Under the pieces are notes generated by a model. That model was not told the origin of the DNA. It searched no databases and saw only the letters and a program-made list of their open reading frames with translations. The translations under genes and the position numbers were made by a program. From NCBI RefSeq assembly GCF_000014425.1, contig NC_008530.1, positions 248,001 through 312,000 on the forward strand: DNA of 64,000 nucleotides, read 5' to 3'. How positions within the stretch are numbered: the first letter of the stretch is position 1; each line of letters opens with the position of its first letter. Origin of the DNA: Lactobacillus gasseri ATCC 33323 = JCM 1131 (GTDB taxonomy: Bacteria; Bacillota; Bacilli; Lactobacillales; Lactobacillaceae). Positions 50,166 through 60,373 of the stretch are shown one piece after another.

Positions 50166-51623
50166 TTGAAATTTTCTGAAATGAACTTGAAACCTGAAAT
50201 TTTAAAAGCTATTAAGCGTTCAGGTTTTGAAGAAGCTACCCCAATTCAAGAAAAAACTATTCCCTTGGTTTTAGAGGGAAAAGATGTAATTGGTCAGGCA
50301 CAAACTGGTACTGGTAAAACTGCTGCTTTCGGTTTGCCAATTTTACAGAATTTAGATAAGCAACATGACTCGATTCAAGCAATTGTTATTGAGCCAACAC
50401 GTGAGCTCGCTATTCAAACCCAAGAAGAATTATTCCGTTTAGGTCGGGATGAAAAAGCTCGTGTTCAGGTTGTTTATGGCGGGGCAGATATTCGTCGTCA
50501 AATTCGTGCTTTAAAGCAAACCCCAGCAATTTTAGTAGGAACACCGGGACGATTACTAGATCACTTGAAACGTGGAACAATTGATATTTCTAAAGTGAAA
50601 ACGATTGTTTTAGATGAAGCAGATGAAATGCTTGATATGGGATTTATTCAAGATATTGAAAGTATCTTGAATTATGCTTCAAGTAAACATCAAACGTTGC
50701 TTTTCTCAGCAACGATGCCTAAGCCAATTTTACGAATTGGTGAGAAATTTATGCATGATCCCGAAATTGTAAAAATTAAGGGAAAAGAACTAACTGCTAA
50801 TTTAATTGATCAATATTTTGTAAGAGCAAAAGAAAACGAAAAGTTTGATATTCTATGTCGTTTGATTGATGTTCAAAATCCTGACTTAGCTGTTATTTTC
50901 GGCAGAACTAAAAGACGTGTTGATGAATTAACGCGTGGATTACAAGCTCGTGGCTATAATGCTGCGGGAATTCATGGTGATCTTTCTCAAGCTAAGCGAA
51001 TGAGTGTTTTAAAGAGATTCCGTAAAGGTAAGCTTGATATTTTAGTAGCAACTGACGTGGCTGCGCGCGGATTAGATATTTCTGGGGTAAGTCACGTTTA
51101 TAACTATGATATTCCACAAGATCCAGATTCTTATGTTCACCGTATTGGTAGAACTGGACGTGCTGGTCAAAACGGAATGTCAGTAACTTTTGTTACTCCA
51201 AATGAAATTGGCTACATGCGTACTATTGAACAATTAACGCATAAAAAGATGATGCCTCTCAAACCGCCAACAGATGAAGAAGCATTTAAGGGACAATTGA
51301 GTGCAGCAAATAAGAAGGTAACAGAATTATTAGATGGTGATCTTTCTAAATATACTACAGAAGCATCACAACTACTTGATGATTATTCTGCAGTGGATTT
51401 AGTAGCTGCCTTGTTAAAGAATTTATCTAAAGATGCTGAAAGCGTAAAGGTAAAGATTACACCTGAAAAACCATTGCCATTTAAATCAAAGCACGGTAAC
51501 AGTAATCACCATTTTAAACGTAACTTCAAGCGTGGTGGCGATCGAAATGAAAGATATCATCGTAAGCCGAATGCCCGTCGTGGTGGTAGAAAACATGACT
51601 TTGTAATTAAGAAAAAAGACTAG
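50166..51623 (+). CDS. cshA: DEAD-box ATP-dependent RNA helicase
   Basis: This RNA helicase of the CshA type acts in RNA decay and ribosome assembly in Firmicutes. The 485-aa protein begins at TTG (MKFSEMNLKPEI), with GGAAGGA upstream. Motifs in order: ATPIQEKT (Q), AQTGTGKT (I), PTRELAIQ (Ia), TPGRLLDH (Ib), DEAD (II), SAT (III), ATDVAARGLD (V), HRIGRTGRAG (VI). The C-terminal tail is basic and Arg/Gly/His-rich (KRGGDRNERYHRKPN), as expected for RNA binding. It is co-transcribed with murF (15-base gap). Confidence 0.94.
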   Translation: MKFSEMNLKPEILKAIKRSGFEEATPIQEKTIPLVLEGKDVIGQAQTGTGKTAAFGLPILQNLDKQHDSIQAIVIEPTRELAIQTQEELFRLGRDEKARVQVVYGGADIRRQIRALKQTPAILVGTPGRLLDHLKRGTIDISKVKTIVLDEADEMLDMGFIQDIESILNYASSKHQTLLFSATMPKPILRIGEKFMHDPEIVKIKGKELTANLIDQYFVRAKENEKFDILCRLIDVQNPDLAVIFGRTKRRVDELTRGLQARGYNAAGIHGDLSQAKRMSVLKRFRKGKLDILVATDVAARGLDISGVSHVYNYDIPQDPDSYVHRIGRTGRAGQNGMSVTFVTPNEIGYMRTIEQLTHKKMMPLKPPTDEEAFKGQLSAANKKVTELLDGDLSKYTTEASQLLDDYSAVDLVAALLKNLSKDAESVKVKITPEKPLPFKSKHGNSNHHFKRNFKRGGDRNERYHRKPNARRGGRKHDFVIKKKD

Positions 51624-51629
51624 TTTTTA

Positions 51630-51663
51630 ATTGGGAGCTGTAGTTGCTACAGCTCTTTTTTGT
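51630..51663 (+). terminator. Terminator after cshA
   Basis: AGCTGTAG / CTACAGCT with a TTG loop, followed by TTTTTT. Confidence 0.88.
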
Positions 51664-51695
51664 AATATAATGTATCAATGTGTGAGGTAAAAATA

Positions 51696-52055
51696 ATGAT
51701 TAGAGGCTTTGGAATTGACTCCGTTGAAGTTGAGCGCATGAAAAAAATTGTTGAGAAAGGTGATAAATTTGCCAAAAGAGTGTTAACTCCAAAGGAATTT
51801 GCCCAATATCAGCAATTAAAAGGAAAGCGAAGAGTTGAGTATCTTGGTGGGCGTTTTTCATTAAAAGAGTCTTTTTCTAAGGCACTAGGGACAGGCCTAG
51901 GTAAGTATGTTGGCTTTCAAGATATTGAAACCTTATGGGATGATTTAGGATATCCAGTAACGACGTCGACTAAGTTTTCTGGAAATATTTTTGCTAGTAT
52001 CACACATGATGATCATGAGATTATAACAGGTGTAGTTTTGGAGGAATTAAATTAA
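51696..52055 (+). CDS. acpS: Holo-[acyl-carrier-protein] synthase
   Basis: The enzyme transfers 4'-phosphopantetheine from CoA to the acyl carrier protein. The 119-aa protein has the two Mg/CoA motifs: [12 protein letters not shown] at the start and [19 protein letters not shown] in the middle. The start at 51696 follows GTGAGG at good spacing; an open frame from 51678 runs through that site. The stop shares a base with the alr start, so both are translated together. Confidence 0.95.
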   Translation: MIRGFGIDSVEVERMKKIVEKGDKFAKRVLTPKEFAQYQQLKGKRRVEYLGGRFSLKESFSKALGTGLGKYVGFQDIETLWDDLGYPVTTSTKFSGNIFASITHDDHEIITGVVLEELN

Positions 52056-53185
52056 TGGTTCCAGGTATTCATCGTCCAGCTGTGGTTAAAGTCAATTTGG
52101 GCGCAATTAAGAGAAATATTGAAAATGAAATGCAGCATCTTGAACCAGGCCAAAAGATGCTTGCTGTTGTAAAAGCTAACGGTTATGGCCATGGTGCAGT
52201 AGAAGTAGCAAAAGTAGCAGATCAAATTGGAGCCGCTGGATTCTGTGTTGCAATTTTAGATGAGGCGCTAGAATTAAGGCGTGCAGATATTACTAAGACG
52301 ATCTTAGTCTTAGGTGTCGTTTCTCCTGAATATGCTCCTATTGCTGCAGCGAATGATATTTCACTGACTGTTCCAAATTTAGAATGGCTTAAAGAAGCAG
52401 AAAAATATTTAGAAAATTCAGACTTACAATTGAAAATTCATTTGGGCATTGATTCAGGAATGGGTCGAATTGGATTTAATGAGGATAAGGACTTTATTGC
52501 TGCTAATAAGTTTTTAGAAAATAATGATAATTTTTATATTGAAGGAATGTTTGCACATTTTGCTTCAGCTGATAGTAGCGATGAAACTTACTTTAAGCAC
52601 CAATGTGAAAAATTTAACCATATGAAGAGTTTGCTTACAGTAAAGCCAAAGTGGATTCATGTTGATAATACTGCAGCAAGCATTTTTCATAATGGAATTA
52701 AGAGTGATTTAGTTAGATTCGGAATTGGAATTTATGGCTTAAATCCTTCGTCTAATCCTAATTCACCTGATTTGAAGTCAAAGATTGCCTTAGATCCAGC
52801 TTTATCATTTGAGAGTGAGTTAACGCACGTGAAGACAATTCATCAGGGTGATGGAGTTGGATATGGTTCGACATTTGTTGCCGATAAGGATACGATTATT
52901 GGAACAGTGCCAGTTGGTTACGCAGATGGTTTTATTAGAAAATTCCAAGGTTTCAAAGTTAAAGTAGGTAATACATATTGTCCAATTGTTGGTCGTATTT
53001 GCATGGACCAGTTTATGGTTGAAATGCCAAAGGAAATGCCGCTTGGAACTAAAGTAGTAATTATTTCTGATAATCCTGATGATTTAAATAATATTAAAGC
53101 AGCAGCTGATTATGTTGATACGATCCATTATGAAGTTGCTTGTTTATTGAATGATCGCTTACCGCGTGTTTATTACGAAGACTAA
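52055..53185 (+). CDS. alr: Alanine racemase
   Basis: This PLP enzyme makes D-alanine for peptidoglycan and teichoic acids. The 376-aa protein has the PLP-Lys motif [15 protein letters not shown], the [12 protein letters not shown] segment and the catalytic Tyr loop VGYGSTF. It overlaps the end of acpS by one base with GGAGG just upstream, the usual acpS-alr pair of lactobacilli. A strong terminator follows. Confidence 0.96.
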   Translation: MVPGIHRPAVVKVNLGAIKRNIENEMQHLEPGQKMLAVVKANGYGHGAVEVAKVADQIGAAGFCVAILDEALELRRADITKTILVLGVVSPEYAPIAAANDISLTVPNLEWLKEAEKYLENSDLQLKIHLGIDSGMGRIGFNEDKDFIAANKFLENNDNFYIEGMFAHFASADSSDETYFKHQCEKFNHMKSLLTVKPKWIHVDNTAASIFHNGIKSDLVRFGIGIYGLNPSSNPNSPDLKSKIALDPALSFESELTHVKTIHQGDGVGYGSTFVADKDTIIGTVPVGYADGFIRKFQGFKVKVGNTYCPIVGRICMDQFMVEMPKEMPLGTKVVIISDNPDDLNNIKAAADYVDTIHYEVACLLNDRLPRVYYED

Positions 53186-53233
53186 AAAAGACTCGTTTAG
53201 CCAAATTGAGATGGTTAAACGAGTCTTTTTATT
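53184..53233. terminator. Bidirectional terminator between alr and the CBS gene
   Basis: AAAAAGACTCGTTTA (53185-53199) / TAAACGAGTCTTTTT (53216-53230). Confidence 0.9.
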
Positions 53234-53242
53234 GATGAGAAT

Positions 53243-53923
53243 TTAATCTTTTAATTCTCCAGGTTGTTCTGCACTACGAATTGTTAGTCCAGATTGAAGA
53301 TCCTCAATTTCGGGTACTACAAAACCTTTCTTTTCTAGACGGTTTACAATTGCCGTCATAGTTTCGCGAGAAACACCGATTGGTAAAGTAAATAAGTTAC
53401 GACGAACTAATTCACCAGTTTTAACATCTAAGGTTAGGCAGCCTGCGATATTACTGTACTTAGAAATGATTTTTGCCATTTTAACTAAGTTACCACGATC
53501 ATTGTCAGAAAGAATAGTTAAAACATAAGAACCATTCTTAATGTTCCAAGCATCAGAAAGCATGTCTAGTAAACGAGCGTGAGTTAAAATTCCATAGAAG
53601 TGGTTTTCTTCATCCAATACAGCGATGTATGGGAGGTCTTTAATATTAAAGAATACACGGAAGAAAGGTGAATTTACCTTAATAGTTTTAGTAGCATTCT
53701 TAAGTAAGTAGGTTACAGGCAGGTTCATATCGCCGCCTTGAGACTTATGACGGTAGATATGCATCTTATAAATATTTCCACGGAAAATAGTTCCTGTGTC
53801 ATCTAAAATAGGAACACAACGGAAACCGGAGTCTTCTAAAATTTTTAATGCTTCGGCAAGAGTAGCTTTTTCGTTGACTGTAGTTAAGTAATCTTTTTTA
53901 TAAACAAGAGATTTAATTAGCAT
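53243..53923 (-). CDS. CBS-pair protein with ACT-like C-terminus (cyclic-di-AMP binding protein type)
   Basis: This 226-aa cytoplasmic regulator has two CBS motifs (about residues 7-60 and 75-130: TLAEALKILEDSGFRCVPILDDTG; YIAVLDEENHFYGILTHARLLDML). The C-terminal part has the ACT-like pattern DRGNLVKMAKIISKYSNIAGCLTLD and ends in a helix-turn-helix-like stretch (VSRETMTAIVNRLEKKGFVVPE). CBS-ACT proteins of this build (CbpA/CbpB/DarB relatives) bind c-di-AMP or adenine nucleotides and influence (p)ppGpp or potassium control. The ligand here is inferred. It is monocistronic. Confidence 0.75.
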   Translation of the reverse strand: MLIKSLVYKKDYLTTVNEKATLAEALKILEDSGFRCVPILDDTGTIFRGNIYKMHIYRHKSQGGDMNLPVTYLLKNATKTIKVNSPFFRVFFNIKDLPYIAVLDEENHFYGILTHARLLDMLSDAWNIKNGSYVLTILSDNDRGNLVKMAKIISKYSNIAGCLTLDVKTGELVRRNLFTLPIGVSRETMTAIVNRLEKKGFVVPEIEDLQSGLTIRSAEQPGELKD

Positions 53924-54011
53924 GATTAGCCTCCATACATCTGAAATTTACAAGCCATTATACCATAGTTTTATATAAAAATTAAAGTCTGATTAAACAA
54001 CTTTAATTTGA

Positions 54012-54046
54012 AGAAGAAAAAAGCATTCACTTGTCGTGAATGCTCT
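54012..54046 (-). terminator. ldh terminator
   Basis: AGCATTCAC / GTGAATGCT with a 4-base loop and a minus-strand U-run. Confidence 0.87.
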
Positions 54047-54065
54047 TCTGTAGAAAAAGTCTTAA

Positions 54066-55040
<975 letters not shown>

Positions 55041-55217
55041 CTAATACTTCCTTCCATATTAGTGATTTATTTAACAATAAGATTATATCATATTGAAATT
55101 TAAAAATTAAAAATATAATTTTAAAGATGTAGTTTATTATTTGTAAGTAAGCCTGTGCTATAATCTCAAGAGCGAAAGAATATAGAATTAGATATTTGTC
55201 AAAGAGGATGAAAAATA

Positions 55218-55775
55218 ATGAAGTTAATTGCAGGTTTAGGAAATCCAGGTAAAAAATATGATCAGACCAAGCATAATACTGGCTTTATGGCATTAGACCA
55301 TTATTTAAGCAAAAATAACTTAGATCTAGATAAAGATAAGTTTGAGGGACTATGGACCAAGCAGAAGGTTAACGGTGAAGATGTGATCTTTCTTGAACCA
55401 CAAACTTTTATGAATGATTCAGGAAAGTCAATTGCACAAGTAGCCAATTTCTTTAAGATTGCTCCAGAAGATATCTTAGTTATTCACGACGACATGGATA
55501 TGCCAATCGGAAAGATTAGAATTCGTGCAAATGGAAAATCAGGAGGTCATAATGGAATTAAGAGTATTATGGCCTGTTTAGGAACAAATAATTTCAACCG
55601 ATTAAAGATTGGAATTCGTCATCCGCAAAAAGAAAGTGTTGTTTCTTGGGTATTAAGTCCTTTTAATGATGAACAGCAAAAGTTAATGGATGCAGCTTTT
55701 GAGGTTAGTGAAAATATCATTAATGATTTCATTAAGGGAAAGAATGCCCAGTATTTAATGAATCAGTACAATTAG
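55218..55775 (+). CDS. pth: Peptidyl-tRNA hydrolase
   Basis: The enzyme releases peptides from prematurely dissociated peptidyl-tRNA. The 185-aa protein has IAGLGNPGKKYDQTKHNTGF with catalytic His20, the Asn-rich QTFMNDSG motif and HDDMDMPIGK. AGAGGA precedes the ATG by eight bases; an extended -10 promoter (TGCTATAAT, box 55159-55164) lies upstream. It is the first gene of the conserved pth-mfd-rqcP-divIC-yabR-tilS-ftsH block; mfd starts one base after its stop. Confidence 0.96.
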   Translation: MKLIAGLGNPGKKYDQTKHNTGFMALDHYLSKNNLDLDKDKFEGLWTKQKVNGEDVIFLEPQTFMNDSGKSIAQVANFFKIAPEDILVIHDDMDMPIGKIRIRANGKSGGHNGIKSIMACLGTNNFNRLKIGIRHPQKESVVSWVLSPFNDEQQKLMDAAFEVSENIINDFIKGKNAQYLMNQYN

Positions 55776-55776
55776 A

Positions 55777-58700
55777 ATGAATATTACAGAATTACTTAAT
55801 AAAGACAAAGATTTAAATAATTTTATTAATAAAGCTCTAAAAGAAAAACGTTCACTTTTAACTGGAGTAAATTCTGGAGCTTTTAGTGCTGTCTTGATGC
55901 AAATGTTAAGCACTTGGCAGCGTCCCTTAATTTTAGTTGAAGATAGTGAAGATAAGGCACAACTGCTCTTAGATGAGCTAGGAAATTTATTACCTGATGA
56001 GATGGTATTTAGTTTTCCGGTTGATGCCACAATTGCAACACAAACTGCTGTCGCTTCTCCAGATGAACTAAGTCAAAGACTGCAAACTTTGAAATTCTTG
56101 ACTGAAAAAAGAGCCGGAATTGTAGTAATAACTCCGCAAGCATTGCAATATAAGCTAAGTGATCCGCGAGATTTTATTAAAGCAAAGCAAGTGTTTAAAC
56201 CTGAAGCAGAATTTGACTTAGATGAATTGACTGCATGGTTCACACAAGCTGGATATCGTAGAGAAAACATTGTTGCACGTCCAGGCGAATTTGCTCGTCG
56301 TGGTGACATTCTTGATGTTTATCCTTTAGACCAAGAAAATCCCGTTAGAATTGAATTTTTTGGTGATGAAGTTGATACTGTAAAAGAATTTGATGCAGCA
56401 ACACAACGCAGCTTGGAAGAAAAAGATATTGTTTCAATCGGGCCGGCTTTAGACAGAGTATTTTCTAGCCGTAATCTGCATGAGGCAATTGAAAAAATAA
56501 AGCAAGATATGAATGAATCAATTGCCAACGAAGAAAATGTTAAAAATCATTTTGTTAAAGCAATTGACTTGCTTGAAGCGGACGGCCTTCCCGAAAATTA
56601 TGCTTTTTTAATTGATTACCTACTACCCAAGTCGTTTAATTTGGTGGATTATCTTGATAAAAATGGCTTACTTTTATTTGATGATTGGCAAGCAATCAAA
56701 AAGAATGTTGCTGATGTAGATGCTCAAAACGAAGCTTTTATTTCCGAAGAAATAAAAGCGGGCGCAATGTTAAATAGCCAAAAATTACGGCATAATTTTG
56801 AGCAAGTCGTGCAAAAAGTGAAACAGGCGCAAGTGCTATTTTCACTGTTTCAAAAAGGAATGGGTCGCCTAAAATTTGATCAAATACTTAATTTTACTAC
56901 GCGAGAAGTGCAGCAATTCTTTAGTCAGATGCCACTAATTAAAAGTGAATTAACACGTTTTGCAAATGAAGGAAATACGGTTGTTTTACAGGCTGATTCG
57001 GCAACTCGTGCTAAGCAAATTGCTCAAAATTTAGTAGATTATGGTGTTGATCTTCCAGTTGTTAAACCTGATCAAATTTTGGCAAAAAAAGCTCAAATAA
57101 CTGTTGGTGACTTTGCACATGGTTTTGCTCTTCCTAGTTTGAATTTGGTGTATTTAACTGAACGTGAACTGTTTAATCAAAGACCACACCATCGTAAACG
57201 TATTAAAACACTTGAAAATGCTCAGCGTTTACGGAACTATAACGAATTAAAGCCAGGTGACTATGTCGTTCATGTTAATCATGGTATTGGCCGTTTTGAA
57301 GGAATTAAGACATTAGATGTAGATGGAAAAAAACGTGATTACATAACAATTACCTATCAACATCATGATCAACTATTTGTTCCAGCTGATCAATTAGGAT
57401 TAGTTCAAAAATACGTGGCATCAGAAGGTAAAGTTCCGCATATTAATAAATTAGGAAGTGCAGAATGGGCCAAGACTAAAAAGCGAGTTCAATCAAAGGT
57501 TGAAGATATTGCAGATGATTTAATCGAATTATATGCTAAACGTGAATCTGAAAAGGGGTTTGCTTTTAGTCCAGATGATGATTTACAAAAAGAGTTTGAA
57601 GATGCTTTTCCTTATCCAGAAACGCCTGATCAGCTTCGTTCAATTAGAGAAATCAAGGCGGATATGGAAAGTCCTAAGCCAATGGATCGCCTCTTAGTTG
57701 GTGATGTAGGTTTTGGTAAGACTGAAGTTGCCTTAAGAGCTGCATTTAAGGCTATTCGTGATGGAAAGCAAGTTGCATTTTTAGCACCAACTACTATTTT
57801 GGCACAGCAACATTTTGAAACAATGCAGGATCGTTTTAAAAATTTCCCAGTCAATTGTGCGCTTCTATCACGTTTTCAAACTCCTGCTGAGGTAAAGGCG
57901 ATAATTGAAGGGGTAAAAAATGGCAAAATTGATATGGTTGTTGGTACGCACCGTTTACTATCAAAAGATGTAAAATTTAAAGACCTTGGTTTATTAATAG
58001 TTGATGAAGAGCAGCGATTTGGTGTTAAGCACAAAGAAAGACTAAAAGAATTAAAAGCTAATATTGATGTTTTGACTCTGACAGCTACGCCAATTCCACG
58101 TACTTTACATATGTCAATGGTTGGAGTAAGAGATCTTTCTGTAATGGAAACTCCGCCAACCAATCGATACCCAATTCAAACTTATGTCATGGAAGAAATG
58201 CCTAGTGTTGTACGTGAAGCAGTTCTGAGAGAAATGAAGCGAAATGGGCAGGTATTTTTCTTGCATAATCGGATTGATGATATTGATAAAGTAGTTAGCC
58301 GATTAGAAGAACTAATACCAGAAGCTAAAATTGAGTATATTCATGGCCGCATGAGCGAAAATCAAATGGAAGATATTATGTATCGTTTTTCAAGAAATGA
58401 ATTTGATATCTTAGTAACAACAACAATTATCGAAACTGGAGTTGATATGCCCAATGTCAACACAATGATTGTTGAAAATGCGGATCACTATGGTTTAAGT
58501 CAGCTTTATCAATTACGTGGTCGAATTGGACGAAGTGCTCGTTTGGCTTATGCTTATTTTTTGTATCAGCCTAATAAGGTCTTAACCGAAATTGGTGAAA
58601 AGAGATTAAGTGCTATTCGTGACTTTACTGAATTGGGCTCAGGCTTTAAGATTGCCATGCGAGACTTGTCAATTAGAGGAGCCGGCAACATGCTAGGAAA

Positions 58701-59274
58701 ACAGCAGCATGGTTTTATTGATAGCGTTGGCTATGATTTATATGCTCAAATGTTAGATGATGCAATTAAGAAACGTAAAGGCAAGAAAGTTGCTGTTAAA
58801 TCTAATGCCGAAGTGCAATTTAATTTGGAAGCATATATTCCTGATGATTATATTGCTGATCAGGAACAGAAGATTGAATTTTATAAAAAAATTAAAGGGA
58901 TTAATGACCAAAAGGAAGCAGAAAATATCGCTGATGAATTAATTGATCGTTTTGGAGATTATCCATTAGCGGTGGAAAATCTGTTAAATGTATCAAAAGT
59001 CAAAGCAGATGCTGATTTAGCCCAAGTAGTAGCAATTAATCAGAAGTCAAATGATAAATTACAGATTATTTTCAATAATCGCGCTAGTGAAGAATTAGAA
59101 GGGCCAAATATTTTTAAGGCATTAGAACATGTGTCATTAAGAGCCAGGATTAATATGGATCCACAAAAGAGAATGAATGTCATGCTTGAACTTGAAAAAA
59201 AGATGAGCACTAGACAATTATTTAATGAGCTGCACACATTCTTAACAGCAGCAAGTGATATTGTTCAAAGGTAG
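55777..59274 (+). CDS. mfd: Transcription-repair coupling factor
   Basis: This 1165-aa ATP-dependent translocase removes stalled RNA polymerase and recruits UvrA. Domains in order: UvrB-like N-terminal domains (about 1-350), the RNA polymerase interaction (CarD-like) domain with PGDYVVHVNHGIGRFEG (about 490-560), the RecG-like motor (Walker A LVGDVGFGKTEVALR, DEEQ, TATPIPRTL, IIETGVDMPN), and the C-terminal TRCF regulatory domain. The start is ATG 55777, almost touching pth. Coupled translation is likely. Confidence 0.96.
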   Translation: MNITELLNKDKDLNNFINKALKEKRSLLTGVNSGAFSAVLMQMLSTWQRPLILVEDSEDKAQLLLDELGNLLPDEMVFSFPVDATIATQTAVASPDELSQRLQTLKFLTEKRAGIVVITPQALQYKLSDPRDFIKAKQVFKPEAEFDLDELTAWFTQAGYRRENIVARPGEFARRGDILDVYPLDQENPVRIEFFGDEVDTVKEFDAATQRSLEEKDIVSIGPALDRVFSSRNLHEAIEKIKQDMNESIANEENVKNHFVKAIDLLEADGLPENYAFLIDYLLPKSFNLVDYLDKNGLLLFDDWQAIKKNVADVDAQNEAFISEEIKAGAMLNSQKLRHNFEQVVQKVKQAQVLFSLFQKGMGRLKFDQILNFTTREVQQFFSQMPLIKSELTRFANEGNTVVLQADSATRAKQIAQNLVDYGVDLPVVKPDQILAKKAQITVGDFAHGFALPSLNLVYLTERELFNQRPHHRKRIKTLENAQRLRNYNELKPGDYVVHVNHGIGRFEGIKTLDVDGKKRDYITITYQHHDQLFVPADQLGLVQKYVASEGKVPHINKLGSAEWAKTKKRVQSKVEDIADDLIELYAKRESEKGFAFSPDDDLQKEFEDAFPYPETPDQLRSIREIKADMESPKPMDRLLVGDVGFGKTEVALRAAFKAIRDGKQVAFLAPTTILAQQHFETMQDRFKNFPVNCALLSRFQTPAEVKAIIEGVKNGKIDMVVGTHRLLSKDVKFKDLGLLIVDEEQRFGVKHKERLKELKANIDVLTLTATPIPRTLHMSMVGVRDLSVMETPPTNRYPIQTYVMEEMPSVVREAVLREMKRNGQVFFLHNRIDDIDKVVSRLEELIPEAKIEYIHGRMSENQMEDIMYRFSRNEFDILVTTTIIETGVDMPNVNTMIVENADHYGLSQLYQLRGRIGRSARLAYAYFLYQPNKVLTEIGEKRLSAIRDFTELGSGFKIAMRDLSIRGAGNMLGKQQHGFIDSVGYDLYAQMLDDAIKKRKGKKVAVKSNAEVQFNLEAYIPDDYIADQEQKIEFYKKIKGINDQKEAENIADELIDRFGDYPLAVENLLNVSKVKADADLAQVVAINQKSNDKLQIIFNNRASEELEGPNIFKALEHVSLRARINMDPQKRMNVMLELEKKMSTRQLFNELHTFLTAASDIVQR

Positions 59275-59287
59275 AGAGGAAAATAAA

Positions 59288-59530
59288 ATGAGAATCGATA
59301 AATTTTTAAAAGTATCTAGATTAGTTAAAAGACGTACAGTTGCTAAAGAAATGGCAGATCAAGGAAGAGTAAAAGTTAATGAGCGAGTAGTTAAGTCCAG
59401 TTATGACGTAAAAGTCGGTGATGTTATTGAAATCGGATTCGGTACAAAACAATTGAAAGCTCGTGTGCTTGACTTGAGAGAAACGACTAAGAAGGCTGAA
59501 GCAAGCGACTTGTATGAGCTAATTGATTAA
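59288..59530 (+). CDS. rqcP: S4-domain RNA-binding protein of ribosome quality control
   Basis: This 80-aa S4-fold protein (YabO/RqcP, formerly Hsp15-like) helps add poly-alanine tails to stalled nascent chains on free 50S subunits (shown in B. subtilis). The whole protein is the S4 motif: MRIDKFLKVSRLVKRRTVAKEMADQGRVKVNERVVKSS. The start at 59288 follows AGAGGA; an upstream extension overlaps mfd and lacks a site. It lies between mfd and divIC, as in relatives. Confidence 0.93.
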   Translation: MRIDKFLKVSRLVKRRTVAKEMADQGRVKVNERVVKSSYDVKVGDVIEIGFGTKQLKARVLDLRETTKKAEASDLYELID

Positions 59531-59618
59531 TGACAAGGGAAGAGTAAGGTGTTATATTAATAACAAGTGGTGATATAATTAAGATTTAGAATATAAACGA
59601 AAAGGCAGGGACACGCGT

Positions 59619-59996
59619 ATGCAGAGAGGGCCACGACTTTATAATGCCTTAAGCGATGAAGAACGCTTAGCGCGCTTACGGCGTAAAGCAGCTAGGAAAG
59701 AAAAAGAAGTTCATCGCGTTCGGCGAAATCGAATTGTTGCTTGTTTTGCAATTGCAATTTTAATTTTTGGACTGCAGTTAATTATGGTCCATGTACAAAC
59801 AGGTAGGATTAATAGTCAAATTCAAACGAATAAGACAGAGTTAAACCAAGTTAATAAAACTAATAAAAAATTAAAGGCGCAAGTGGCAGATCTAAAAGAT
59901 CCTGATTATGTGGCTAAAGTAATACGTTATAAGTTCTACTATTCTAAATCTGGCGAATCAATATATACTCTTCCTGATAAAGAGGAGGATTATTAG
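59619..59996 (+). CDS. divIC: Septum formation initiator DivIC (FtsB-like)
   Basis: This small bitopic division protein works with FtsL and DivIB at the septum. The 125-aa protein has a basic cytoplasmic N-terminus (residues 1-45), one membrane helix (IVACFAIAILIFGLQLIMV), then an extracellular coiled coil (INSQIQTNKTELNQVNKTNKKLKAQVADL) ending in DPDYVAKVIRYKFYYSK, typical for the family. The stop shares a base with the yabR start. Confidence 0.92.
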   Translation: MQRGPRLYNALSDEERLARLRRKAARKEKEVHRVRRNRIVACFAIAILIFGLQLIMVHVQTGRINSQIQTNKTELNQVNKTNKKLKAQVADLKDPDYVAKVIRYKFYYSKSGESIYTLPDKEEDY

Positions 59997-60352
59997 TGAA
60001 ATTTCCAATTGGATTAAGACTTAATGCTAAAGTTAACAATATTACTAAGCTTGGGCTCTTTGTGACTTTACCGCACCATCATCATGGCTTGATTTTTTAT
60101 AAGGATTTTGGTGATAAATGGGAAAGTGCTAGGAACAAGTACAGTATTGGAGATGAAGTCAGGGCAGTTATTATCAATAATCATCAGGGAAAGCTTTCGC
60201 TCTCACTGAGTCAAGTAAATAATCCTGATTTAATTGATCCGACTAATGAATTTAAAGACAGTAAAGACTTTACTCCTTTAGCAAAGCTAGTAGAAAATTC
60301 TACAAAGAAAATAGCAGATTTAAAAAATTCAATTGAATTAAGTGACCAGTAA
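59996..60352 (+). CDS. yabR: S1-domain RNA-binding protein (YabR-like)
   Basis: This 118-aa protein has one S1 RNA-binding domain (about residues 5-75: GLRLNAKVNNITKLGLFVTLP, GLIFYKDFGDKW, IGDEVRAVIINN, GKLSLSLSQ) and a polar C-terminus. It starts with GTG within the last base of divIC. Its final codons form the left arm of a terminator hairpin that lies before tilS. Function: RNA or ribosome binding, details unknown. Confidence 0.88.
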   Translation: MKFPIGLRLNAKVNNITKLGLFVTLPHHHHGLIFYKDFGDKWESARNKYSIGDEVRAVIINNHQGKLSLSLSQVNNPDLIDPTNEFKDSKDFTPLAKLVENSTKKIADLKNSIELSDQ

Positions 60353-60370
60353 GGGTCACTTTTTTATTTA
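60340..60370 (+). terminator. Terminator-like hairpin in the yabR stop region
   Basis: AGTGACC (60341-60347, last yabR codons) / GGGTCACT (60353-60360), with TTTTTT following. It lies in a 21-base gap inside the conserved operon, so read-through or a new promoter for tilS-ftsH must exist. Confidence 0.7.
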
Positions 60371-60373
60371 ACA